Positions 63,937-64,000 of a DNA stretch of 64,000 nt are shown here, one piece after another. Position 1 is the stretch's first letter, and every line of letters starts with the position of its first letter. A program made the position numbers and the translations under genes. The notes below the pieces were generated by a model. It ran no database searches. It saw only the letters and a program-made list of their open reading frames with translations, and was not told where the DNA came from. Source of the DNA: Meandrina meandrites (lineage: Eukaryota; Cnidaria; Anthozoa; Scleractinia; Meandrinidae); assembly GCA_963693305.1 (NCBI GenBank), contig OY855915.1, positions 6,021,607 through 6,085,606 of the forward strand. The letters run 5' to 3'.

Positions 63937-64000
63937 TCTTGACTTTATTTACAAGTACATTTTTGTCACCAGACATGAATTCCAGATCTAGTGACATTTC

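Overview
This is eukaryotic nuclear DNA. It is AT-rich, has long introns with canonical GT/AG splice sites, AATAAA signals, and a dense load of tRNA-derived SINEs, MITEs and homopolymer or microsatellite tracts. There are no operons, ribosome-binding sites, CRISPR arrays or prokaryotic-type genes. The protein sequences are metazoan. The repeat landscape, and an ORF with a CPxHR...GWRRG...RC motif, remind me of anthozoan cnidarians (coral or sea anemone); that attribution is inference.

Layout. 1-18.6 kb: no convincing host gene, only an E-box-rich minisatellite, SINEs, many MITEs and a possible Penelope-like relic. 18,708-46,125 (+): one large gene that I assembled from 26 phase-consistent exons into a 1,128-residue protein. 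It has a PH domain, a coiled coil, an SH3-like module, a long Ser/Pro-rich linker, a tamalin/CYTIP-type PDZ domain, a second coiled coil and a basic tail. It includes a 16-nt microexon, and its introns hold most of the repeats, among them a ~737-bp (CTTC)n tract. 47,666-52,300: a 4.6-kb element flanked by TTAA with ~700-bp terminal inverted repeats and one remnant ORF. 53,733-63,584 (-): the 3' part of a hyccin (FAM126) gene in ten exons, with two alternative 3' ends; its 5' end lies beyond the window. The two genes converge.

Function. Hyccin is a subunit of the plasma-membrane PI4-kinase complex (PI4KA-TTC7-FAM126-EFR3). The large gene looks like a lipid-binding, cytohesin-pathway scaffold. 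Both therefore touch phosphoinositide signalling at the membrane, but nothing in the sequence shows that they act together.

Mobile DNA. The most striking repeat signal is a group of six small elements (89-164 bp) whose ends follow TAGnCT...AGnCTA. Five are flanked by exact 9-bp duplications and one by an 8-bp one; three are nearly perfect palindromes. There are also four TTAA-flanked elements, three with 7-8-bp duplications, three or four flanked by TA, and several nested insertions whose order can be read directly.
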